Assembly (NCBI RefSeq): GCF_021088345.1
Contig: NZ_CP088156.1
Span: 6,262,001 to 6,326,000, forward strand
Direction of reading: 5' to 3'
Source of the DNA: Bradyrhizobium ontarionense
Lineage (GTDB): Bacteria > Pseudomonadota > Alphaproteobacteria > Rhizobiales > Xanthobacteraceae
DNA length: 64,000 nt
Positions within the stretch are counted from its first letter, which is position 1. Each line of letters starts with the position of its first letter. The translations under genes and the position numbers were made by a program. The notes under the pieces were generated by a model. That model did not search any database and was not told where the DNA came from. It saw only the letters and a program-made list of their open reading frames with translations. Below are positions 10,457-17,829 of the stretch, one piece after another.

Positions 10457-11157
10457 TGGCTGGTGTGATGCAGGACGGTGCGAGACAGGACGACGTGACG
10501 GGGCAGACCGACCAGACCCTCCCGACCACCGCGCCGGCTGCGCAGGCCGCTGCCGCGCCGACCCGCGCCGCGCCGCGTCTGAGCCGCGATGCGCTGGTCG
10601 GCGGCATCTGCGGCGCCGTCGTGGTGTTGATGGTCGGCGCGTCCTATGCGGCCGTGCCGTTCTACAACTGGTTCTGCCGGGCCACCGGCTTCAACGGCAC
10701 TACGCAGGTCGCGACGTCGGCGCCGGCAACGGCGCCGCTGGCGCGCCGGATCGCGGTGCGCTTCGACGCCAACGTCGCCGGCGGGCTGCCATGGAAGTTC
10801 GTGCCGGAAAAGACCGAGATCGAGGTCGCGATCGGCGAGGTGGTCACGGTCTATTACACCGTCACCAACCAGTCGGCGCGCACCACCGCGGGCCAGGCCG
10901 CCTACAACGTGTCGCCGCTGACCTCGGGCGCCTATTTCCAGAAGATCAACTGCTTCTGCTTCACCGAGCAGACCATGGCGCCGGGCGAGACCCGCGAGAT
11001 GCCGGTCGTGTTCTACGTCGATCCCGCGATCACGGCCGATCACGAGAACGACGGGCTCAAGACGATCACGCTATCCTACACCTTCTATCCCGTCCGCGAC
11101 GCCGCGCCGAAACCGGTCGCTGCGGGCGAGCCGGACAAGCCGCGGGGCAATCTATGA
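10456..11157 (+). CDS. ctaG: Cytochrome c oxidase assembly protein CtaG/Cox11
   Basis: 233-residue copper chaperone that delivers CuB to subunit I. A Pro/Ala-rich cytoplasmic N-terminus of ~50 residues precedes one membrane helix ([18 protein letters not shown]) and a periplasmic immunoglobulin-like domain. The copper-binding CFCF motif is present in [10 protein letters not shown], as is the family motif [10 protein letters not shown] after the helix. The start overlaps the upstream stop (TGATG); a GTG one codon earlier at 10453 is also possible. The N-terminus is longer than in many Cox11 proteins. Confidence 0.95.
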   Translation: MAGVMQDGARQDDVTGQTDQTLPTTAPAAQAAAAPTRAAPRLSRDALVGGICGAVVVLMVGASYAAVPFYNWFCRATGFNGTTQVATSAPATAPLARRIAVRFDANVAGGLPWKFVPEKTEIEVAIGEVVTVYYTVTNQSARTTAGQAAYNVSPLTSGAYFQKINCFCFTEQTMAPGETREMPVVFYVDPAITADHENDGLKTITLSYTFYPVRDAAPKPVAAGEPDKPRGNL

Positions 11158-11243
11158 TGGTGCGGACGTCCAACGTCCGCGACCATCGCTGTTGAACGAC
11201 TACGTGCCGGCGCGACCGGCATCGATCTGGGGAGAGACTTGAC

Positions 11244-12101
11244 ATGGCTGAGGCGCACGCCAAGCATCACGACTACCATCTCGTCGATCCGAGCCCCTGG
11301 CCGTTCGTCGGCTCGGTCTCGGCGTTCATCATGGCGTTCGGCGCGATCGGCTGGATGCACAAGATGTTCGGCGCCGCGCCGATCGTGTTCGGCATCGGCC
11401 TGATCGGCGTGCTCTACACCATGGCGAGCTGGTGGGGCGACGTCATCAAGGAAGCCCAGTACAAGGGCGACCACACCCGCGTGGTGCAGCTGCACCACCG
11501 CTACGGCATGATCCTGTTCATCGCCTCGGAGGTGATGTTCTTCGTCGCCTGGTTCTGGGCCTATTTCAACGCCGCCCTGTTCCCGGCCTATGAGGTGCAG
11601 GCCACCCGCGACGCGCTGTTCGGCGGCGTCTGGCCGCCCAAGGGCATCGAGACCTTCGATCCCTGGCATCTGCCGCTGCTCAACACGCTGATCCTGCTGA
11701 CCTCCGGCACCACGGTGACCTGGGCACACCACGCGCTTCTCGAGGGCGACCGCAAGGGCCTGAAATACGGCCTGATCCTGACCGTCCTGCTGGGCGCGAC
11801 GTTTACCTGCGTGCAGGCCTATGAGTACAGCCACGCGACGTTCTCGTTCGCCGGCCACGTCTATGGTTCGACCTTCTTCATGGCGACCGGCTTCCACGGC
11901 TTCCATGTCCTGGTCGGCACGATCTTCCTGATCGTCTGCCTGGCGCGCGCCTATGCCGGCCACTTCACGCCGAAGCAGCACCTCGGCTTCGAGTTCGCCG
12001 CCTGGTACTGGCACTTCGTCGACGTGGTCTGGCTGTTCCTGTTCATCTGCATCTACGTCTGGGGCCACGGCGCCGAGACCATGGCCCACGGCGCCCACTA
12101 A
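11244..12101 (+). CDS. ctaE: Cytochrome c oxidase subunit III
   Basis: 285-residue seven-helix membrane subunit of the aa3 oxidase that stabilises subunit I and proton uptake. It has the characteristic His-rich start ([17 protein letters not shown]), the [15 protein letters not shown] helix carrying the conserved Glu, [13 protein letters not shown], and the C-terminal [20 protein letters not shown] precedes the ATG by nine bases. It is the last structural subunit of the cluster and is followed by a strong hairpin. Confidence 0.97.
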   Translation: MAEAHAKHHDYHLVDPSPWPFVGSVSAFIMAFGAIGWMHKMFGAAPIVFGIGLIGVLYTMASWWGDVIKEAQYKGDHTRVVQLHHRYGMILFIASEVMFFVAWFWAYFNAALFPAYEVQATRDALFGGVWPPKGIETFDPWHLPLLNTLILLTSGTTVTWAHHALLEGDRKGLKYGLILTVLLGATFTCVQAYEYSHATFSFAGHVYGSTFFMATGFHGFHVLVGTIFLIVCLARAYAGHFTPKQHLGFEFAAWYWHFVDVVWLFLFICIYVWGHGAETMAHGAH

Positions 12102-12155
12102 AAGCCGCTCGCGTGCGACGAGCGCGCGCGACGGTTCCGTCGAACGTGTTAAGGA

Positions 12156-12181
12156 AGGGCGACCGTCGGGTCGCCCTTTTT
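12156..12181 (+). terminator. Rho-independent terminator after ctaE
   Basis: Perfect 9-bp stem AGGGCGACC / GGTCGCCCT around a four-base loop, followed by TTTTT, starting 55 bases after the ctaE stop. Confidence 0.9.
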
Positions 12182-12282
12182 CGTTGGACGGGTTGCCGCC
12201 GGTTGATCCAAATGTGATCCGATCCCGCCGCTTCGTCGCTTAAGCTGAGGCGTCGCGTCCGGCAGCCTTGGGGCAAGACACC

Positions 12283-12672
12283 ATGATCGCTCATCCGCCC
12301 GTCACCCTGACCCAGACCATCCTGCGTGGGATCGCCTGCCGCTGTCCGCGCTGCGGCCAGGGCAAGCTGTTCGACGGCTTCCTCAATCTGCGCAAGCGCT
12401 GCGAGGCCTGCGACCTCGACTACGCCTTCATCGACACCGGCGACGGTCCAGCGATCTTCATCATGATGCTGGCCGGCGCGATCGTGGTCGGCGCGGCGCT
12501 GATCGTCGAGGTGAAGTACCAGCCGCCGTTCTGGGTCCATGCCGCGCTGTGGGGACCGCTGATCCTGGTCACGACGCTTCTCCCCCTGCGCGCGATGAAG
12601 TCGCTGCTGATCGCCCTGCAATTCCACCACAAGGCTGCCCCCGGCCGCCTGGTGGACAAGACGCCGCGTTGA
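12283..12672 (+). CDS. DUF983 family zinc-ribbon membrane protein
   Basis: 129 residues. The N-terminal half has paired cysteines (CPRCG at 21-24 and CEAC at 40-43) that look like a zinc ribbon. The second half has two membrane helices (FIMMLAGAIVVGAALIVEV and WGPLILVTTLLPLRAM). DUF983 genes are frequent neighbours of cytochrome oxidase genes in alphaproteobacteria, which suggests a role in oxidase assembly or maintenance, but none is proven. ATG 12283 is preferred over an upstream TTG at 12268. Confidence 0.88.
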   Translation: MIAHPPVTLTQTILRGIACRCPRCGQGKLFDGFLNLRKRCEACDLDYAFIDTGDGPAIFIMMLAGAIVVGAALIVEVKYQPPFWVHAALWGPLILVTTLLPLRAMKSLLIALQFHHKAAPGRLVDKTPR

Positions 12673-12810
12673 TGTCTGGCGTTGGCGACGACCGATCTGT
12701 GGCCTGATCATCGCACGCTTGGCGAAGACGACAATCTCTGTTTTTGAACGAGCTGAGAGGAAAAAGAGCTGCTCGTTTAAGCCGAAGACATCTGCGGCGC
12801 GACCGGTGCG

Positions 12811-12948
12811 CTTCCTCTCCCAGTTCTTACGGGGAGAGGGTTGGGGTGAGGGGCAGCCACGGGCAGTGTCCGTGGTGAGACCTGTACCCCCTCACCCGGA
12901 TTGCATCTTGCGTTGCAATCCGACCTCTCCCCGCGAGCGGGGAGAGGT
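12811..12948. repeat. Palindromic intergenic repeat (CTCTCCCC type)
   Basis: Nested inverted repeats: an outer CCTCTCCC...GGGGAGAGG plus TTGGGGTGAGG / CCCTCACCC arms, an inner TTGCATCTTGCGTTGCAA hairpin, and a closing perfect hairpin CCTCTCCCCGC-GA-GCGGGGAGAGG at 12924-12947. This is a mosaic REP/BIME-like element of the kind scattered through rhizobial genomes. It fills most of the 350-base gap between the DUF983 and SURF1 genes. Confidence 0.85.
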
Positions 12949-13023
12949 GAAGACCGAGCCCGCCGCGCCATCGTTCTGTCAATCAACTCAAAGAGACGGC
13001 GCAAATTGACTCGCCCAAACAAC

Positions 13024-13788
13024 ATGACCTCGCCCCGCTCCAAGACCTCGTCCCGCGCCTTTGCCGCCTTCACCATCGCGATGGTCGTGCTGTGCTTCGG
13101 CCTCGGCGTCTGGCAGCTGCAGCGCGGCGCTGCCAAGCATCAGCTGATCGCAGCACTTACCGATCGGATCAGCGCGGCGCCCGCGCCGCTGCCGCCACAG
13201 AGCGTGTGGCCCACGCTCACGCCCGCCACGGACGAGTTCCGCCGCGTCAGCTTCACCGCGAGCTATGCCAAGTTGCCCGACGCGATGGTCTACAGCGCCG
13301 GCTCCGCCGTGCGCGAGGACGTGTCGGGGCCGGGGACCTGGGCGTTCCTGCCGGCGCGGCTGCCGTCCGGCGAGACGGTGGTGGTCGACGCCGGCTTCGT
13401 CGCCAACACCATGCAGGAGCGCGCCGTGCAGGATCGCGCAGCGGCCAAACTCGTCACCGGCGAGCCTGTGACCCTGACCGGCTATCTGCGTTTCCCGGAA
13501 GCGGCCGGCCTGCTCACCACTGCCGAAAATCGCGACAAGCGTCTCTGGTTCACGCGCGATCATCTCGCGATGGCCAAGACGCTCGGTTGGGGAGAGGTCG
13601 CGCCGTTCTACATCGATCTCGAAACGCCGGTCCCCGAGAACGGCATCCCGCAGCCTGGTCCGCTGTCGCCGCATCTGCGCGACGAGCACATGCAATACGC
13701 CATCACCTGGTTCTCGCTGGCGGCGGCGCTGATCATCGCCTTCGCGGTGTGGGCGCGGGGCCGGCGACCCGCGGGCGAGAAGCTGTGA
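13024..13788 (+). CDS. SURF1 family cytochrome oxidase assembly protein
   Basis: 254-residue SURF1/Shy1 protein, an inner-membrane factor for inserting haem a into subunit I. Two membrane helices flank a periplasmic domain: residues ~14-32 (AFTIAMVVLCFGLGVWQLQR, containing the family GxWQLQR) and ~226-245 (YAITWFSLAAALIIAFAVW, the conserved YAITWF motif). GPLSPHLRDEHMQYA immediately before the second helix is also typical. The frame is open upstream to 12901, but that is repeat DNA; ATG 13024 matches the family start. It completes the oxidase biogenesis set beginning at ctaC. Confidence 0.93.
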   Translation: MTSPRSKTSSRAFAAFTIAMVVLCFGLGVWQLQRGAAKHQLIAALTDRISAAPAPLPPQSVWPTLTPATDEFRRVSFTASYAKLPDAMVYSAGSAVREDVSGPGTWAFLPARLPSGETVVVDAGFVANTMQERAVQDRAAAKLVTGEPVTLTGYLRFPEAAGLLTTAENRDKRLWFTRDHLAMAKTLGWGEVAPFYIDLETPVPENGIPQPGPLSPHLRDEHMQYAITWFSLAAALIIAFAVWARGRRPAGEKL

Positions 13789-13795
13789 GGTCCGT

Positions 13796-13850
13796 TGCCC
13801 GCATGACCATGTCCACCTTCCCGCAGATCGCTTCGCTCATGCCGGCTACG
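13796..13850. repeat. Degenerate copy of the GCCCGCATGAGCG palindromic repeat
   Basis: Left arm GCCCGCATGACCATG and right arm CGCTTCGCTCATGCCGGCTAC resemble, with several mismatches, the perfect element at 15819-15891. Confidence 0.6.
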
Positions 13851-13950
13851 CCGCGCCTATGACGTGGTCCGCTGCCGGTGAAACGGCCCTTGACTTAGAG
13901 CGCGCTCGAACCCGTAGCCTGCATGGCGTCGTGAATGGAGACGGGCGCGC

Positions 13951-14430
13951 ATGAAGATCGGCGAATTGGCCAGGCAGTCGGGGCTGACGCCCCATACGAT
14001 CCGCTACTACGAGCGGATCGGGCTGCTGCCCAGGGCCGACCGCGATCATGCGCAGCAGCGGGACTACGACGCATCGATCCTGACCTGGATCGAATTCCTC
14101 GGCCGGCTGAAGGCCACGGGAATGCCGATCCGGGACATGCTGCGTTACGCGGAGCTGCGTGCGCGCGGCGCCGCCACCGAGCCCGAGCGGCGCCAGCTCC
14201 TGGAGCGGCATCGCGATGTGGTTCGGGCGCACGTCGCCGCGTTGCAGGATTGCCTTCTCGTTCTCGACGGCAAGATTGCCGGCTATGCCGGCACCAACGA
14301 GAGGACGAACGATCATGACTCAGACGACGGCAATTCAGCCGGCAGTGGCACCCAAGACGCCGGCCGACGCCCCGCAGGGAGCGGGCGGCGACCACGAGCG
14401 GCTGGCGCGCGGCCGGCGCGCGCTCGATAG
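13951..14430 (+). CDS. MerR-family transcriptional regulator
   Basis: 159-residue MerR regulator. The N-terminal winged helix-turn-helix is clear (MKIGELARQSGLTPHTIRYYERIGLLP, residues 1-27), then a coiled-coil dimerisation helix around residues 75-110 (LLERHRDVVRAHVAALQ). No cysteine cluster for metals is visible, so it resembles the stress- or drug-responsive AdhR/SoxR-like branch rather than metal sensors. After about residue 121 the sequence becomes low-complexity and overlaps the next gene's N-terminus in another frame by 116 bases. It probably regulates the downstream CMD-family gene, as is usual for MerR-CMD pairs. Confidence 0.9.
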   Translation: MKIGELARQSGLTPHTIRYYERIGLLPRADRDHAQQRDYDASILTWIEFLGRLKATGMPIRDMLRYAELRARGAATEPERRQLLERHRDVVRAHVAALQDCLLVLDGKIAGYAGTNERTNDHDSDDGNSAGSGTQDAGRRPAGSGRRPRAAGARPARAR

Positions 14431-14782
14431 CATCGACGGCGAGGCCGGTCACAACGTGATCGCGGCGCTCGCCGACATCGCGCCGGATTTCGCGACCTAC
14501 GTGATCGAGTTTCCGTTCGGCGACATCTATTCGCGCCCCGGCCTCGATCTGCGCAGCCGCGAGATCGCGACCATCGCGGCCCTGACCGCGCTCGGCAATG
14601 CCAGCCCGCAGCTCAAGGTGCACATCCATGCGGGTCTCAATGTCGGCCTCAGCCGCGACGAGATCACCGAGGTGATCATGCAGATGGCGGTCTATGCCGG
14701 TTTCCCCGCCGCGCTCAACGGCCTGTTCGCGGCCAAGGCCGTGTTCGCCGAGGCCGACGCGAAGGCCGGTCGCCCGCTATGA
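14315..14782 (+). CDS. Carboxymuconolactone decarboxylase (CMD) family protein
   Basis: 155 residues, CMD/AhpD-like fold. The conserved core is LRSREIATIAALTALGNASPQ...VHIHAGLNVGLSRDEI and the following helix VIMQMAVYAGFPAALN. There is no CxxC, so it is not an AhpD peroxidase; it resembles PcaC-type decarboxylases but lies outside any protocatechuate operon, and the substrate is unknown. The ATG at 14315 is preceded by GAGAGGA. It begins inside the MerR gene, which suggests translational coupling. The first ~35 residues are Pro/Ala-rich and probably unstructured. Confidence 0.87.
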   Translation: MTQTTAIQPAVAPKTPADAPQGAGGDHERLARGRRALDSIDGEAGHNVIAALADIAPDFATYVIEFPFGDIYSRPGLDLRSREIATIAALTALGNASPQLKVHIHAGLNVGLSRDEITEVIMQMAVYAGFPAALNGLFAAKAVFAEADAKAGRPL

Positions 14783-14810
14783 GCATGGGCAGCGCGCGCT
14801 GACGGTCGCG

Positions 14811-14882
14811 GCCCGCGTGAGCACAGCGAGAGGCACGGCCGTTCGTCCGGCCCCGCCTGTCGCTTCGCTCATACGGGCTGCG
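14811..14882. repeat. Palindromic repeat overlapping the 3' end of phzF-like gene
   Basis: Imperfect inverted repeat GCCCGCGTGAGCACAGCGAG / GTCGCTTCGCTCATACGGGC, same family as 15819-15891. Its right arm runs into the 3' end of the gene at 14869 and supplies its stop codon and last codons. Confidence 0.75.
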
Positions 14883-15717
14883 CGTCGGCCCCGATCAACC
14901 GCACGCTGCCGGACACCCTGACCGGTGCGCCGACCGGCCCGTCGAGATCGACCCGCAGGCAGCAGGGCACGCCCATGTCCTCGCCCTGCCGGATCACGAT
15001 AGGCTCCTGGGCCGGCCATGCGAGCTCGCGCAGATAGCCGGCCAGCGCTGCGGCCGCCGCACCCGTCGCCGGATCCTCGTAAACACCGCCGAACGGGAAC
15101 GGATTGCGGGCGTGGAAAAGCTGCGGCGTCTCGGCATGAACCAGCGCAAACGTGCAGAAACGCTCGCGCTGCGCCAGCTCCTGACCCCGGCCGAAGTCAT
15201 AGCTGACGGCCCCGAGGCGGTTGCGGTCTCGCAGCGCTATGACCGGATGATCCATCCCGGCATGGGCGACAATGGGCGGGATGCGCGGGTCGAGGTCGTC
15301 AGGCGACAGCGCGAACAGCGCCAGCGTCTCGTCGAGCGCCGCGGACGAGAGGCTGCGCGTCTGCGTCGGCGGCGATCGGAACGACGCGCTCCAATCCGTC
15401 GCCGAATGATGGCCATCGACGGTGATGTCGGCATGATTGAGCTTGAGCGCAAAGGTGCCGGAGCGTTCGTGCCGGGCCAGCGCGGCGCCGAGGGCAATGG
15501 TCGCATGCCCGCAGAAATCGACCTCAGCTTCCGGCGCGAAGTAGCGCACCCGCCATGCGCCATCGACAGGCGCCGCAAACGCCGTCTCCGAATAGCCGAT
15601 CTCGGCGGCCATCGCCTGCATCGTGGCGGCGTCGGGCAGCGCTTCGCAGATGACGACGCCAGCCGGATTGCCGCCGGTCGGGCCGTCGGTGAAGGCGGCG
15701 ATGTGTTGGATGATCAT
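14869..15717 (-). CDS. PhzF family isomerase/epimerase
   Basis: 282-residue PhzF-like protein with two pseudo-symmetric diaminopimelate-epimerase-type halves. The first half has the family start (AFTDGPTGGNPAGVV) and the catalytic Glu44 in GYSETAF, then DFCGHATIALG. The second half shows FPFGGVYEDPATGAAAAALAGYL, where the ExPATGxAxxAL motif lies. Family members isomerise diverse small substrates; there are no phenazine genes here, so the reaction is unknown. The ATG at 15715-15717 has no competing start. The last few codons come from repeat DNA. Confidence 0.93.
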   Translation of the reverse strand: MIIQHIAAFTDGPTGGNPAGVVICEALPDAATMQAMAAEIGYSETAFAAPVDGAWRVRYFAPEAEVDFCGHATIALGAALARHERSGTFALKLNHADITVDGHHSATDWSASFRSPPTQTRSLSSAALDETLALFALSPDDLDPRIPPIVAHAGMDHPVIALRDRNRLGAVSYDFGRGQELAQRERFCTFALVHAETPQLFHARNPFPFGGVYEDPATGAAAAALAGYLRELAWPAQEPIVIRQGEDMGVPCCLRVDLDGPVGAPVRVSGSVRLIGADAQPV

Positions 15718-15818
15718 GTGGGTCTCGCGTCAGTGTGACGGTTCGAGAATGCCTGCCGTTGCAGCGCATGCAAGTGGAGTTTGATGCGAGCGCGATCTCC
15801 GGAAGCGCGCGATAAATC

Positions 15819-15891
15819 GTAGCCCGCATGAGCGTAGCGATATGCGGGACCGGTGCTGACCCCGCATGTCGCTATCGCTCATGCGGGCTAC
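15819..15891. repeat. Perfect-armed palindromic repeat (GTAGCCCGCATGAGCG type)
   Basis: 16-bp perfect inverted arms GTAGCCCGCATGAGCG (15819-15834) and CGCTCATGCGGGCTAC (15876-15891), with a second internal pair ATGCGGGAC / CCCGCAT. The right arm contains the TAG stop codon of the small gene that ends at 15888. Confidence 0.9.
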
Positions 15892-16109
15892 CTATGCGCC
15901 CTCACATACGCCCGCTCGCCGGTCCCGGGATCAAACCACACATCGAGCGTGTCGCCGCTGGTGGGATCGACGAAGCGCTCTTCCGTCTTGACCCACTCCG
16001 GTCCCGGCGGCGCCGTCAGGGCCTCGCGCTTGTAGCCGCCCTGGCGGAAGAATGCCCACACCAGCACGACGGCGACGATGACCGCGAGCCAGAGCATGAC
16101 GCCGATCAT
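15888..16109 (-). CDS. Small membrane-anchored hypothetical protein
   Basis: 73 residues: one N-terminal membrane helix (LWLAVIVAVVLVWAFF, residues ~6-21), then a short soluble domain (PPGPEWVKTEERFVDPTSGDTLDVWFDPGTGERAYV) with a beta-rich pattern. The start ATG (16107-16109) overlaps the stop of the YbjQ-like gene by four bases, so the two form an operon. It has no recognised family. The sensible protein pattern plus the overlap supports it as real. Confidence 0.75.
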   Translation of the reverse strand: MIGVMLWLAVIVAVVLVWAFFRQGGYKREALTAPPGPEWVKTEERFVDPTSGDTLDVWFDPGTGERAYVRAHR

Positions 16110-16429
16110 GGTGCCGGTTCGATCACGGCCGCGGTGCCGTAGGCGACGATCTCGCTCATGGTCTGGCCGATCTCGGCGCTGTCGAAGCGCATCATCAGGA
16201 TCGCATTGGCGCCCATCGAGGTGGCATTGTGGACGAGGCGGTCGAGCGCATGGCGCCGCGCCTCCTCCAGCATCTGGGTGTATTCGTGGATCTCGCCGCC
16301 GACGATCGAACGCAGGCTGGCCAGCAGATTGCCGCCGAGGCCGCGGCTGCGCACCACCACGCCGAAACACTGCCCCAGCATCCGCACCGTGCGATGGCCG
16401 GTCACGTTTTCCGTTGTCACGACGATCAT
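16106..16429 (-). CDS. YbjQ/UPF0145 (DUF74) family protein
   Basis: 107-residue member of the YbjQ family, a small cytoplasmic pentameric fold sometimes called heavy-metal-binding domain; function unproven. Matching features are the opening IVVTTENVTGHRTVRMLG, the central SRGLGGNLLASLRSIVGGEI, and the end MGANAILMMRFDSAEIG...YGTAAVI. The ATG at 16427-16429 is preceded by AGCCTTCC on the coding strand. It is the first gene of a two-gene operon with the membrane protein ending at 15888. Confidence 0.92.
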   Translation of the reverse strand: MIVVTTENVTGHRTVRMLGQCFGVVVRSRGLGGNLLASLRSIVGGEIHEYTQMLEEARRHALDRLVHNATSMGANAILMMRFDSAEIGQTMSEIVAYGTAAVIEPAP

Positions 16430-16534
16430 GGAAGGCTCCATCTTCTGCCGGCCAGCTCGGCCAACGCTCCGTTTGACAACCGAGCCATGGTTCCGGTTCA
16501 AGGCAGCCGCGCTTGGCAGTACGGCTCTATCCTT

Positions 16535-16651
16535 CGTCATTGCGAGGCGCCTTTGCGCCGAAGCAATCCAGGACGCGCGACGCGGATGCAGTCTGGATTG
16601 CTTCGAGCATCCGGTCGCGCAGCCAGTGGGATCGGATGGCTCGCAATGACG
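16535..16651. repeat. Palindromic repeat (CGTCATTGCGAG type), copy 1
   Basis: Outer arms CGTCATTGCGAG (16535-16546) and CTCGCAATGACG (16640-16651); inner arms GAAGCAATCCAG (16560-16571) and CTGGATTGCTTC (16593-16604). All four arms are perfect. Confidence 0.92.
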
Positions 16652-16949
16652 GCTGCAGTCTTCGTGCTTGCCCGAGTCGCCCGACGGGCTGTCTCGTCGC
16701 GGACTTGACCGCGCTGTGAGTCGCCAAATTCGCCTGCGCCGAAAAAATCATTTCGCCAACGAGCTCAAGGCGATCGGCCATTCCGGTTCGGTCTGCTCAA
16801 AAATTCCTATTTCCTTTTTTCAGAAATTGTGGTTGTCTCTCTCCGTCCCGCCTCGTTGCGAGGGGCGTACGCGTCGTCACGGACGTTGGGGTGGGATGCG
16901 ATGGACGTGAAGGCTGCAACTGACGAGTGCGGCCGGCACGGACGGCGAA

Positions 16950-17185
16950 GTCGCGTGGTCCTGATACCCCGACGCTGGTATCAAGTTGGCGCCGATGCCG
17001 ATGCATCGCGTCGATGACGGTGGCCAAAAAGCCCGGTGCACCGAGGAGAGCGCGTATAAGTCGTAAGCCATTGCGCAGGGAAGGCCGGGTCGCTCTGGCT
17101 GAGCCTGTGGTTCCTGCCCCGTGCATTTCTGTTCGCACGGGGGCCGCGGGTGCCAGCCGGCATCCGGTCTTCCCTGCGCCCTCCA
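16950..17185 (+). repeat. Long dispersed repeat, copy A
   Basis: About 235 bases that match the reverse complement of 30130-30355 with moderate divergence. Shared blocks in order: GTGGTCCTG, GAGAGCGCG, GCCAT(T/C)GCGCAGGGA, GGCCGGGTCG, CTGTGGTTCCTGCC and CTTCCCTGCGCCCTC. The element has its own inverted ends (GCGCAGGGAAG / CTTCCCTGCGC). No transposase is present. Confidence 0.8.
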
Positions 17186-17275
17186 ACCCAAGGAGGGATC
17201 AAGTTTCGCAAAGCTCGGGTGCCGATCGCGCCGCGAGGACGCGAAGGTGCGTTTTGCGGGGCGGGGCTTTCCGAA

Positions 17276-17307
17276 ACGGTTGCTTGCCGAGACGGTTGCT
17301 TGCCGAG
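17276..17307. repeat. 16-bp tandem duplication
   Basis: ACGGTTGCTTGCCGAG occurs twice back to back with no mismatch. Confidence 0.9.
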
Positions 17308-17323
17308 ATCCCATGTCACCACG

Positions 17324-17405
17324 CGTCATTGCGAGGAGCGCAGCGACGAAGCAAGCCAGAGTCCCGCCCATGGCCCTGGATTGCTTCGCTGCGCTCGCCA
17401 TGACG
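17324..17405. repeat. Palindromic repeat (CGTCATTGCGAG type), copy 2
   Basis: Outer arms CGTCATTGCGAG and CTCGCCATGACG (one mismatch); inner GAAGCAAGCCAG / CTGGATTGCTTC. Same family as 16535-16651. Confidence 0.88.
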
Positions 17406-17478
17406 GAGGAAAGACTAATGCTTCGAACAATCAGCCTTGATGCGGCAGGACGGGTGCCATCGCCGCCTCCCCGTCGTC

Positions 17479-17498
17479 ATCCCCGCGAAGGCGGGGAT
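17479..17498. repeat. Short hairpin repeat (ATCCCCGC type)
   Basis: Perfect hairpin ATCCCCGC-GAAG-GCGGGGAT within GTCATCCCCGCGAAGGCGGG, a widespread proteobacterial intergenic repeat. Confidence 0.75.
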
Positions 17499-17829
17499 CC
17501 AGTACGCCGCGGCGGCGCGGTCGACCGCGGCCGTCACGGCGGACTGGATCGCCCGCCGGAGCCTGTCCTCGGTTGAGCCTTCGGAAAACCCCCCGGGGCG
17601 GCGACAGCGGAGTGGGAGCGGGTTCCGTCGGCTCGCAAGGAGCTGCCTATCCAAGCCGCCCCCGTAACGCAGCCGTAACCCGAAGCCGACCATTCTTCGG
17701 GACCGGCAACAACCGGTTTCGCGCGAAGGCCAAAACCATTATGGTGCCGGACCATGTTGCCGCCGGGCAGTTCCGATTTCGAATTCAATCAACAGGTTAT
17801 GGCCTGGTGACGCAGGTCTGGAGAGCGGT

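Larger units (their letters stand above)
16430..17829. other. 1.4-kb gene-free, repeat-filled region
   Basis: No open frame here shows protein-like sequence; those present are Arg/Pro-rich by-products of the repeats. It contains the palindrome at 16535-16651, one copy of a long dispersed repeat (16950-17185), a 16-bp tandem duplication (17276-17307), a second palindrome (17324-17405) and a hairpin (17479-17498). The last ~100 bases must carry the threonine synthase promoter. Confidence 0.8.

Noticed and set aside
16437..17693. Short frames in the repeat region before thrC
   Set aside because: They fall on palindromic repeats and encode only repeat-derived Arg/Pro/Ser-rich peptides.
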